NCBI GenBank assembly: GCA_002914845.1
Contig: JXTC01000230.1
Location: 357,023 to 421,022, forward strand
Source of the DNA: Trema orientale
Lineage: Eukaryota > Streptophyta > Magnoliopsida > Rosales > Cannabaceae
Length of the DNA: 64,000 bases
Direction of reading: 5' to 3'
How positions within the stretch are numbered: position 1 is the stretch's first letter; every line of letters begins with the position of its first letter. The notes below the pieces were generated by a model, which had not been told where the DNA came from, made no database searches, and saw nothing but the letters and a program-made list of their open reading frames with translations. The translations under genes were made by a program, and so were the position numbers. Positions 36,393 through 46,810 of this stretch are shown in pieces.

Positions 36393-39284
36393 ATGACTTC
36401 AGCAGTGGGATGGTACGGACCGCTTATCGATCTCGCAAAAGCCGCTCTTCACGTCGGCCATTTTGTTCAGCTTCTCGTATTCGTTCACCGATCCACTCCC
36501 GTTCAGGTCTCTCTATTTCCGTATATATATATATATATATAAGTACATATTTTTGTGTTTGAGATTTTGAATTTTCTGTTTGTTTATTGATAAAATACCG
36601 ATATGATTAGCTAATAAAGGGTAATTTTTGGAATGTGTATATATATATATATATGCAGTATAAGTTATGGAAGGGAGGAGAAGTAGTGAGGAGGGACATT
36701 CAGGTGGGCGATGATAGCAGGCCGTACTTCCCCATTTCCATTTGGCAGAAGCAAATGGGATCCATGGCCCTACCCGGTCATATCATTTTGTTGCAAAGTA
36801 ATTTTACCCCCTTTTTTTTTTCAATTTTTTTTTCTTATCAATCTCTACAATTTTTTTATTTTTTGAATTAATTTTTGTAATATCTTTTCTTGGATTTTTC
36901 AGATGTTAAGATAACGAAATATGGAGAAGTTTTGGAGGCTAGAACAGTTCACTGTTCTTCTTTACTTCCTCTAATAATCCATCCTTATCAATCACTTGTC
37001 TCCAGAGGTACAATTTATGCCTGTATCTATCATATACATTTTATTCACTTTATAAGGGATTGTTTGATGTTACTTTCTTTGCTACTATTTTCATTTTTGT
37101 TTTTTTAACAAAATTCGAAACGAGGGTGGAGATCTTCTCAAGACATTAGTCGAACAAAATGTTGACCAAACCCCACTACCCCAGTATTATCATCAAACAA
37201 ACAAACCTCTATGTTGTGCCATTAAGTAAATTTTTGTTATTGGGAGCTTTGTAGGTATGGATGAGTTGGTAGCAGAGTGTCGAATAGGGATAGTGGCTAA
37301 AGAAAAGCTCAAGAAGGTAATAGAATGGCTGCAACGAGCCGGGTCGACCACCTTTCGCAGCAAGCAGCCACATTGCCATCCGGTATTCTCTCATACCGCT
37401 TGACCCTGCTGTTATCTCTTGTTAGATTAAATTTACTTCCTTTAGTTTGGTAATGAATGAATCTATGTGCATCTTCACTCTGACTTTGGCTGTAAAGTGG
37501 ATTTTGATTTCTCTAATGGAACTTTTCTTTCAATGCCAGTAGATATTTCGTTCGGAAGTTTGGTCATGTATTCAACTACTTGATGATATTCTGATATTGC
37601 CCTTCACAGCTTCCTTCTCCAGCATTGATCCTTTTGTCTTTTAGCTTGTTGCATATTTAATCTAATATAGGAAAAGATGACTACTTTTTGTGTTAGTGTG
37701 TGTCTTAGCATTTTTATTTTTATGGGTATAGAATATGCTTTCCCAGCTTCATTTACTTGTTTCGAACTTCACTCCAGTTTGTGAAAGTCCGAACATAGCC
37801 TCCTTGTCAATTACTAACCAATTGCCANGTTCTTAGTGGCTTCTTACTAAAATGATATACAGTTTTCCAAAAGAGATCAAAGTTCTGGAGTTTGAATCCA
37901 ATGATTTAGGATTAGTACATAGGAGTTTGGTTCTCTACGAATCAAATCAATGATCTCCTATGCAGAAACCAAAGTTGGCCCAAACCATTGGGTCTTGGTG
38001 TGATACGATACATATGGATGTAGTCCTAAGAGTATATTTTAGTTATATGAGATAAAAATACATTTATTTTTTGGATAGAACTAAGAAGTGATGCATACTA
38101 GTTTCGTGTTATTAGATCTTTTTTTATTGTTATGTCCCTCATGCTTTCAAAACCTGAGTCCTGATATTATATATGAATGCTTGTTCATTCTGCATTGTTT
38201 TCTAAGCTTTAGTTATACTCGATGGAGCTTGAATGTTACTTTATTCAGTTACATATCTCATCTGCTCTTCTGGTCTACGTCTTACACTACATAATCCTGG
38301 AAGTTTTGTGCAATTGCTGACAACAGTCTGCACAGAAGATGCATTTTGAAAGAAACTGGAAACTTCCAGAAGAGAGAAAATCCAAGGACTGTGTTTCACT
38401 GTCTGACTTATCACGCTTAACTGATTCATGTAAAGCAGTCTTTCATGCATCTGTTGGTGAAATTTTTTTTCCATTTACAACTAAAATCCTTGATGCGTCT
38501 GAGAAAGAAAAGATGTTCATTAGCAGAAGACTGTCTAAAGCAGGAGACACTAGTTTAGCAACTGATCTCATTTGTACTGGCTGCCAGATATGTGGTTCCC
38601 CTCTGGAGATGCAGCATGGGTAATATCATATGAATATCTTGCTTTATTGCCATGTCAAGCAACTTGAGAACTGAATGGTTTCTTTTTCTTCTTTTTACTT
38701 GCAGCAGCTCTACGTTTGAGAAGGAAGCGGCCCCTTTATACTGCTCAGAAAGCTCAAACCGCCTTCATGTGGTAACCTTCATTTACAGGCCGTTTATGGT
38801 ACGGATGTTATATCACCTTTTTTCTCATCCACTCGTTAATTTGGGCGACTGCTTAATAGCATTTTGAATATCGATGTAAACGTAGTTATATGTATGGGAT
38901 GAATCCGAGTACGTGCCGCTTCTTGTCAGAAACAAGGCAGCAGAACTCTTGTTTGGAAACATAAAGGCTGAGAGAGTCTATTCAAGCTTTAGAGAGCAAC
39001 ATAATGACCAAGACGCTGGTCCAAAAGATTCCACTCAGCGCGATCCTCATGGGGTTTCCAAGGATTTTTCTTGTTCATCGGCTGTAGATACAAGCTTGAA
39101 ATTGAAGGGAAAACAACGTCCTATACATAATATTAACTTCTTCGTTATCTGGTTAATTCTTTTAAAATCATTGCTGCAACAAGGAAAGAACAGTCCTCTG
39201 AAATTTGAAGTCATTGTGAATACTGGCTTGGATAGAGAAAATGGTAGGTTTGAAATGGTTTCTGTGTGGATGCCATGTTTCTGA
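36393..39284 (+). CDS. OB-fold protein with RPA1-like zinc/OB C-terminus, 7 exons
   Basis: Exons read as 36393-36506, 36659-36797, 36903-37007, 37255-37382, 38336-38619, 38705-38798 and 38886-39284. All have GT..AG borders and phases that join, giving about 420 residues. An N-terminal OB-like region includes GDDSRPYFPISIWQKQ and GHIILLQNVKITKYGEVLEA. The C-terminal part starts with a Cys cluster CTGCQIC and a later Cys in PLYC, then YRPFMLYVWDESEYVPLL and NKAAELLFGN, closing with a helix and FEVIVNTGLDREN. This order copies the DBD-C domain of RPA70. It is likely a nuclear ssDNA-binding protein in replication, repair or recombination. I cannot assign a name: candidates are SHLD2-like, CDC24-like and MEIOB-like OB proteins. 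Exon 5 could start at 38327 (adds three residues) and exon 6 has an alternative CAG acceptor. One unresolved base (37827) lies in intron 4. Confidence 0.8.
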
Positions 39285-39552
39285 AAATTAGGCTTGTTTA
39301 GTATAGTACTTTTTGTACTTCTGTTCTTATGCAGCAGTGGTATCCATGGTTTTCACTTTGTTCATATCCACAAAAGGAGAAAAAAAGAAAAAAATCCCTA
39401 GCTTTCAGTTATGTTGTTTGGGTAGTGTACTTCAAAAGAGCTAGTTAGGATATAAATTTGATTTTCTTTTTAGTCATTCATTAAAATAAGGGTGAATATG
39501 TAAATAAGAAAGTTTCTTAAGTCCAAATTAACTTCATGGCCTGTCTTCTTTA
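39285..39552. other. 3' region of the OB-fold gene
   Basis: Probable 3' untranslated and spacer sequence. Nothing else was recognised before the poly(T) tract that marks the end of the LINE relic. Confidence 0.4.
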
Positions 39553-40515
39553 TATTTTTTTGTTTTTATTTTTACAGTGGAAATATGGAACTTTATTCAG
39601 AAATATTAAACGTTACATAAGGGGAATTGAGAGGAGGATTTTAACTCGGGCCACACCGTATCTCCAATTCAATGGATTAAGAAGAGGATTTTAACTCGGG
39701 CCACACCTTATCTCCAATTCAATGATAATCCAATTACGAGAATACGATGGCAAGAGCCATTGCCACCAATACAGATTAAATGTCTAATATCGGACATAAC
39801 CAATCCCTCGTGAGAAAGTAACTTTGCTCTTTTGCGCCAGATTCGATCTCAGTGATATGTAGGCCAGCATCCTTTTCCACTTGGCCAAACCCAAGGCTTT
39901 TTGACCAGCAAGCATGAACCAACCAGAGTGATTCCTGATGACGCCCCAGGTACCAATGAAATCTGCTCCACAACGAATAGCCGATTCTGAGTTAAGCCTC
40001 ATGACATTGAACCGGCAAATGGGTGCCAAGGGGGGGGCTGACGAACAAGGAGGAGCCAATGAGACAAGCAGCCAATGGTGAATCGATTGAAATTCTTCCA
40101 AGATGCTATTAGCAAAGTCACAGATTTCGAGAGAGGTACATACCGTTTCTCCAAGCTCCAAGCAGACTTGAGTTCTGATTGTTCCATGGACTGGAGCACA
40201 TAAGAGTTCAAATTCACATCTTGGAGTTGCACAGAACAAATCCAAAAAGGATGTCCACCAACTGTTCACGATGTTTATCCTTGGTAAGTGTCCATAGTCC
40301 TGCTTGTCTCCCCAATATTTCAACAAGTTCATTGGAGAGAAAAAAAATGCATCGCTGCCTCGACCTCTAAACCACACATTCCACAAATTGGATCGACCTG
40401 GAATTTTGGTCTGCAGAGATCAGAGCCAGGCAAGGTGTCTTGAAATACCACGCAAGCTCTATGAAGCAAATTCTCAAGTGATTGGCGGAACTCGCTAATT
40501 CCGCTACAAGTCATA
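39553..40515 (-). pseudogene. LINE (non-LTR retrotransposon) 3' relic
   Basis: On the minus strand, 40514-40330 translates to a reverse-transcriptase zinc-binding region (ICGMCGLEVEAAMHFF). Then 40386-39784 carries a plant LINE-type RNase H region with the module VIRNHSGWFMLAGQKALGLA, in broken frames. The T-rich run at about 39553-39576 on the plus strand would be its poly(A) tail. No upstream reverse transcriptase core remains, as expected for a 5'-truncated insertion. It is dead. Confidence 0.65.
39634..39725. repeat. 50-bp tandem duplication
   Basis: Two consecutive copies of a unit beginning 'gaggattttaactcggg' (starts 39634 and 39684) with one visible difference ('cacaccgta' versus 'cacacctta'). 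It lies in the LINE tail region. Confidence 0.7.
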
Positions 40516-41255
40516 CCTCAGGTGGGTAAAAAAACAATTAAGATGCCCACAATATCACGACCCATGCTCACCAAGATATGTCGAGGCCTCAATCATTTGT
40601 CTTTCTACATTGTTGTGAGTTATATTGCAGTAAAGGTCTAAATAAAACTCGAGTATTCTCAATCTGCAGAGCTGCATACTAGATAAAGGAGGTTTCTGAA
40701 CAAGCAACAAGCAACTGATTACCATTTATCCTCAAATTGGATCATTTGGTATTGTTCCTGCTTATTAAAATCTCCATAATTCGTCCCAGCAAAATTAAGG
40801 ACCAGTTCCTTCTATCATGTTTATAGTGAAATGGAATATATCATCACCCATAGTTAAACGGGGGTTTAAAGCTTGACTGTAGTCAATCAAGCTGAACAAA
40901 CGTGAAACTTATTTTATTGTTTCTTACATTTTGGGGTAAAAGAAAGAAAATCAGTGCTCATCTTTGAGGAAGTCATCATGCAGAAACAAATATACAACTC
41001 TCAAAGTAGGGAAAGCGTCATGCAGAGGCAATTCTACGACTGAGAACTACTTCCCTTTTACCAAATAAATTCCCAAACAGTTAATAAAAAAAGAAATCAA
41101 GATGTGCTCTTCACTACCAGTAACAGGTTTGTGTATAGTAAGGTACACTTATATAACAGGGGGAATCAAAACAAAAAGATGTTCAAAAACAGGATTACTC
41201 AGATTTTTTTATTAATCAAATGGAGCAGCACCTAGACTGTGAGAAGCATAGCCAT
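40516..41255. other. Spacer, no gene seen
   Basis: Lies between the LINE relic and the 3' end of the minus-strand small membrane-protein gene. The part next to 41255 should hold that gene's 3' untranslated region. No other structure was recognised. Confidence 0.5.
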
Positions 41256-42914
41256 TCATGCCTGAGATGAAGACTCAGGTCCACTCTCGGAGGTAATTGA
41301 ACCATCAGATGTGGAGTTTTGGGCTTCTAACAGCTTCATCTGGCGTTCTGCGTGCTCTCTTTCACAGGCACTTATCCCCATGATGATATCGAGCATCGTC
41401 CCAGTTGTGCCAAAGAATACAAGGGGTGCTAAAGATTTCCTTTTTATTCCCACTGGAATGGCTAGCAATGCCCCTGCTACTGAGAATACCCAAGTCCCCA
41501 GTGCGCTGCATATCATCAATATTCACTATTCAGTCCAGCTCATCAACTTTCATTTGAGGCAGAGAATAAACTAAATGGACGAAAAGGAAGAGGATCATTC
41601 AAGGAAGTTCAAGTGAATGCCAAGTCATTTTCATATCGCTTGTGATCTTAAACCTATATCTATGGCTGCTATGTTAATTAATAACTAGGTCCAAGGAGGG
41701 CTTAAATTCTGACCACAATAGAGATTCTAGTCATCCTTTTAGGAAAATGCTAAAAGACATCAGTTGTGTCAAGCACCACACACTAATAGAGCAGTGGGTG
41801 TTCAGTACCGATAGAATTGCTCTTTCTTCACAGGTTTATATCATATAAACAAAGTAATGAAAATGGGAAATATTAGTCTAACTTAACATGGTACCATAGA
41901 AAGAAAAGCTAACAATGAAATAAGTCAGATGGTTCGGATTTGGGAGAACCCTTTGTAACAATCCTTATGCATGATAATTATACAATCTCCAACTGATTTA
42001 ACTTTTTAGTTGAATGACTCAAAATTAAAACGCAGTGTTCACCAGTCTACTGTATTCCGTATTACATTAAGTTTGCAGTTCAATCGTGAGATTTTTGATT
42101 TAACATCAAATCTAACTTTCAATTTCCTTAAAAAAAATTCCTATCGCTTTTTGTCTAAATCCAAACAAGAGAAAATGGAATCCCTTAGAAATTTTTTATC
42201 TTTCCCTCCAAAAATCTAGATTCCAAACAGGGCCTTAAAATTTTTTAAATTAGAAAAGTGAGCCCTCAAATCAATCTATTGAGTGTGATAATCATCAAAC
42301 TGTTAAGCGATAGGTAAACTTAATTTACATAAGAACAGCATGCAGGAAAAGCAGCGAATATAAAAAGCCGAATCTTATCCAAATATTCAATATCCGGAGA
42401 CAAGAAAAAGGAAATAAATTTTGCTAAAAAGTTTGTGAAGAATGTTGACGAAACTTTTTTCAACTGAATAGTAAACATCTATGCTGCACGGTATTGAAAA
42501 GCAATCGTGTGTTGTGAACCAAAAATAAAGTTAATTATGAAGAGCTAACAAATGTGGCACACTGATAAACTCAAACGAGTGAAACAAACAAAGAATATCC
42601 AACAATGAGCTAAAATATCTTCTTTGTGGATCTTAGNAGATCCAAATTGATCAAAATAGCACTCTTTGGAATAACCATATAGATCCAAATCGATGGTCTG
42701 ATATCAGAATTTCCTAAACTACTAGACAAAATTCAGAGTTCACATTTCACAAGCAAGAAAAGAAATCCCTATATCAGGAAGTTAGATATTACTATTAATA
42801 TATATTTTTTTTTTAAAAAAAAGGTAGAAAAGAGCAATTAAAAAAGTAAATAAAAGGAACTGACTTGGAGACGGAGCACTCCTCAAGATGCTTAACATTC
42901 TCTTGGCCTGCCAT
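41256..42914 (-). CDS. Small conserved plant membrane protein, 99 residues, 2 coding exons
   Basis: Exon 1 is 42914-42865 (MAGQENVKHLEECSV...) and exon 2 is 41505-41256. The intron has GT and AG ends (TCCAA|gtcagt ... atatgcag|CGCACTG) and an Asn codon spans the junction. The protein has a polar N-terminus with one Cys, two hydrophobic segments (about residues 19-37, WVFSVAGALLAIPVGI, and 43-62, PLVFFGTTGTMLDIIMGI) separated by the basic KRKS, then a charged helix CEREHAERQMKLLEAQ and a Ser/Glu-rich tail. The basic loop between two membrane segments suggests a hairpin topology. I recognise it as a conserved plant protein of unknown function and do not assign a role or organelle. A leader intron lies upstream at 42944-43274. 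One unresolved base (42637) is in the coding intron. Confidence 0.78.
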
Positions 42915-43400
42915 TCCCAAATTTCAGACTCCTGCTCTGAAATCTATAACAACAACAACCACCATTACCACGAAATGTAAGGTAAAAATGACATTTTGGG
43001 TAGGTTTTGACAGTGGAAAATAAACATGAGCTTTCACCATCAAAAATCCCAAAAACAAATTAAAAATAAAATTGAAGGTTTAGAAATAACCACAAACAAT
43101 TTCTAAGATTTCAACCTAATTAATTCCAGAACACATGGTTCTTTCTTTTCTTTTTTTTTTTTTCTTTTTTTTCAAAAGAAGTTAAACTTAATTGTGACGG
43201 AGATAAATTAATTTTGTTGTTCTTTTCTTTAACCCCTAAAAAGCGTTACTAAGCGTTGGGTGTGAGTGACGCACCTCTTTTGAAGAAGGGCTGGGCTGCT
43301 CTGAGGCTGAGGAAAGACGTCCGAGATGTCTACAGAAACACAGCGGCTGTTTGCGAGTTGCGACGGACAGATATCACAATTATCGCTCCTTGCGCAGTTA
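42915..43400 (-). promoter_or_regulatory. Leader intron and promoter region of the small membrane-protein gene
   Basis: On the minus strand, a good donor (AAAGAG|gtgcgt, intron starting at 43274) and a pyrimidine-rich acceptor (gttgttatag|ATTTCAG, ending at 42944) define a leader intron of about 331 bp. The first leader exon near 43275-43330 is GC-richer than its surroundings. The promoter should lie beyond, next to or within the MITE at 43445. Confidence 0.45.
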
Positions 43401-43444
43401 TAATATTAACGAATGACTCGCAAAAATGATTTTTGTTTTCCTCA

Positions 43445-43950
43445 GTTCAACGACGGTTTATGGCACCAACGGTCCTGAACTATCCAATTCGTGGCAATTT
43501 GATCCTCAATGTTTTAATTATGGCAATTAAGCCTCTAAACTTTCCGATTTGTAGTAATTTAATCTTTCTGACCAAAAACACAGATGAAGAGCACTTTGTA
43601 GCTTCTAAAAAAGTATTTAAATGAAATAAACTGAATAAAAGGATTTGTAGAGAATAAAAGATATATTCTTTGCATTTTCTAGAGTTCTTAGAGTTGCAAA
43701 TTTATAGAAAATTTTTCTGTGATTGTTCATTTTTATGCTTGAAATTCTCAAATTATCTTTTAAATATACTTTCATATGTCACGACGTGTTTTTTAGTTAA
43801 AAATTTAACAGTAAATTATAATTTAGTCAGTTTTGGGACCAAATTGCTATAAATTAAAAATTTAGAAGCCTAATTACTACAATTGAAACTTTGAGAACCA
43901 AATTGCCACATATCAGATACTTTAGGGACCATCTATGCCATTAATACTTT
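43445..43950. mobile_element. Inverted-repeat MITE, about 500 bp
   Basis: The left arm (about 43450-43575, with 'tttatggcaccaacggtcc', 'gtggcaatttgatcctcaa') and the right arm (about 43827-43945, with 'gagaaccaaattgccac', 'agggaccatctatgccatta') are reverse complements over about 120 bp. The centre is AT-rich. The 63-residue open frame inside (43433-43624) is repeat-derived. A half copy lies at 15695-15870. It sits directly upstream of the small membrane-protein gene. Confidence 0.6.
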
Positions 43951-44104
43951 CAATAAAATAGCTAATCCATTCCAAAAAAGCATGCTAATTGTAATTTCAA
44001 CCTTGTATTCTTATAATTGTAAAATGTATCTTTTTAGTTTGTTAAATTGGGTCAAAAGCCTAAAAATTTCGATTCTAATAAATTTATATTTAAAAATAAT
44101 TAGA

Positions 44105-44470
44105 ACAATTGGTCATTTGCTCCTTTGACATTTGCTATTAGTATGAATTTGCTTTCTCACTTTTGATTATATATTCAAGCGCTCCATAAATGACAAAATT
44201 GTCCTCTTTTTGCTCTCTCATTTTTGACTTGTATACAAGTGCCTCTAAAATGACAAAATTATTTTTTTTCCCCACTTTAACTCTAACTTTGTTAGGACAC
44301 CGTTAATGAACAATGTACAAATAGTCACTTAATTTTTTAAAGAGCTAAATAAATGTTCTTGCTAATTTTTTTCTCTTTTATTGAGCAATTTCAAATAATT
44401 AGTTTTTTATGATTAAATAAATGAAAAAAAGGTAACACAACTTTTTTTTTTTGCATGATTAAATATATAT
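44105..44470. mobile_element. Half copy of the 8655-9931 hairpin element
   Basis: Matches the left arm of the hairpin element in order: 'ggtcatttgc', 'attagtatgaatttgc', two or three of the roughly 61-bp units ('ctcatttttgactt', 'acaagtgcc', 'gacaaaatt'), 'aactctaac', 'caccgttaatgaacaat', 'agctaaataaatgttc', 'ttttttatgattaaataaatg'. The right arm is missing or unrecognisable. Confidence 0.6.
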
Positions 44471-44600
44471 GTATAGGGTCCATATCCAGTAAATATTTTT
44501 TTTTTTACATGTCTATAGGTATTTTTTTTAGCCACTAGTTTATCATCTAACGACTATAATAATTTGAGTAGTTGGAGGAAAAAAAAATCAATAAATATAT

Positions 44601-44936
44601 TGTAACGTTTTAATGTTATAAAAATAATGGTGCAACAATAAGCACCAGTAAATGGCCTTAGATGGCCATTGATGCTCGGAAGTGGTAACCGGTTTCGGTT
44701 ACGAAACCAGATTTAAAGGTTCTTGATGGGAGAACCTCTATAAATACGAATTTGGGTCCTCTCACTGCTCAAGAATTTACATACATACACCATCAATCAC
44801 AGTGAGCAAGTGTGAGAAACAGTGTGAATAATTTTCCGCAATTTTTCTCAGTTTCAATGGCTGGAGGTTAGTTGGGTTTACTGTTTATATGTTTCAATCA
44901 ATTAGAAACATGTTTTAGATAATTGTTTTACTTACA
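44601..44936 (+). repeat. 5' LTR of the copia element
   Basis: 336 bp, TGTAACG...CTTACA. It contains 'ctataaatacgaat' near the middle as a probable TATA box. Compared with the 3' LTR I count 15 substitutions, no indels, 14 of them transitions. Confidence 0.9.
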
Positions 44937-44938
44937 TT

Positions 44939-44950
44939 TGGTATCAGAGC
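44939..44950 (+). other. Primer-binding site of the copia element
   Basis: TGGTATCAGAGC, two bases after the 5' LTR. It is the standard complement of the 3' end of plant initiator methionine tRNA, used to start minus-strand DNA synthesis. Confidence 0.9.
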
Positions 44951-46806
44951 ATTGAAATTACCTCTGCCTTGATTTTATGCAAATCTTTGAATTTTCGTTT
45001 TTGTACCCAAAAAAAAAAAAATCAAAGTTTGAGTTTTAGAATTTTTTGATGAAAACTAAGGTTAAAAATCATTAGGAAATGGATTTTCTAACATTGTCAT
45101 GATTTGAAACGTTAATTTTGATGTCTGAAATCTCAAGATTCACTCGGGTTTAATGCGAGTCTGAATCGGGTCGAAATTGACCCGACTGGAGGTTGAAGAT
45201 GACTTGTTTGAAAAATGCCAATTTTCTGCTGCAATTTTCACAAATAACAATTTTATTTCAGTATAGTTCAAAATGTCATTTCTATTCTGCTGGTTCGAAA
45301 AATGACACTTTTGTAGGTTTAATTTCAGAAATAAACTAAAAGGAATTTTTTGAAATTATTTTTTATTTTTCAGATTTTATATATATGGGTATTTTTACTG
45401 GGAAATTCATTTTTTTGGCATATATATCATTTATATTTGTTATAATATGTGTGATTTGGCTTATAGTTGCATGAATTAACTGTTTATTTATGTTTTCGTG
45501 CATGCTTTTTAAGTTTAAATAATATTTGTTTGGATTTGGGTTCAAATTATAGGAAATTATTTGTAAAATGACACTTATGGACAATTTTAGTGTACTAAAT
45601 TTTATTTATGTGCCTAAATTTATGAATATGTATGTATAATTTTGTTTTATGCATGCAATATTGGTTTTAGCTATTTTAGCACATAAATAATTATTTGTTG
45701 AGCATTTTTTATCATGTTGCTCAAATTAAGTTTTTGTATTAAAATTTGTATATATGCAAATAATTTTTAATGCTTATATCATGTACGAATATTTTTGTTA
45801 TATTTTTCATGCTTATGGAATTGAATTATTTTATATATAAAATTATATTAGTGCATAATATTTATGTTTTAATTATGTAATTTAGGTTTATGTTTATGAA
45901 AATTTTGTTTTACAAATTATAATATATCCTTTAGCTTAGATATTATTAGAATTTGTGGAATTTTAGTTTATTCTCATAAAACTTGATTTTACACATAAAA
46001 CTTTAGTTAAGTGCCTAATTTTTAAGCACATTAAGACTTGTAAAATGTTCACTAAATAAATTTAGACAATTATTTAAGTGAACAATTAGGTTATGAATAA
46101 TTCATAAACAATTATGGGGTTGACATGAGAAAGCGTGAGCTGAGGAAGTTCCACACAAACTAGTTCTGAATAAGCCATTATGCCACTAGTTTCTCTGGGA
46201 ACGCTACTCTGTCTAAGGAGTTGGTTTTTAATGAGGCAATGCCCGACCAATTTTTCTGAGAGTATTCCTGGTAAATGCCTATCACGATACTGTATAATAG
46301 TTTTTAGGCATTAAGTAGAGCCTGGAACATAATATGATAAATATCTAGTAGTCAATATAATTTTAGTTAATTAGAGAGTAGCCACAATATTTTTAATTAA
46401 TTAAAATTATATAATAAGTTTAAGATCACATAAAGAATAAGACATAAAATTGTAATTAATTATACTTAATATAATAAAGTTTATGCAACAGGAAATTTTA
46501 TTATATTCATATAATTAACTAGGATAAAATACCATATTATTTTCATAATTTACCAACAGGAATTATGAATTAGAACATAATTTGGTAGTTTTATCATTAA
46601 GGATAGAATATCAAATTATTTCGAAAGTACCCATTAAGTAAATAATTTGACATTTCTATCATAAAGATAAGATAATCTATTTGAATAAAAAATTTAGCCC
46701 ACAGGCAATTTTTATTAGATATAGTTTTGTGCATGTTTTACATTGTTAACACATACAATTAAGTTATGTAGGCCTCAAATTCTAACATGAGTCTTTTGAA
46801 CCTTTT
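44951..46806 (+). other. Long untranslated leader of the copia element
   Basis: No coding match over about 1.85 kb. It includes a short perfect stem 'tcgggtc...gacccga' near 45167-45186, followed by AT-rich sequence and a less AT-rich block at about 46110-46340. Most copia leaders are much shorter. It could be an internal insertion or an old leader. Confidence 0.5.
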
Positions 46807-46810
46807 ACAG

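Noticed and set aside
39776..40386. 200-residue minus-strand open frame as a functional host gene
   Set aside because: Its translation matches LINE-type RNase H in patches with frame changes and lies next to a broken LINE zinc-binding region and a poly(A)-like tail.
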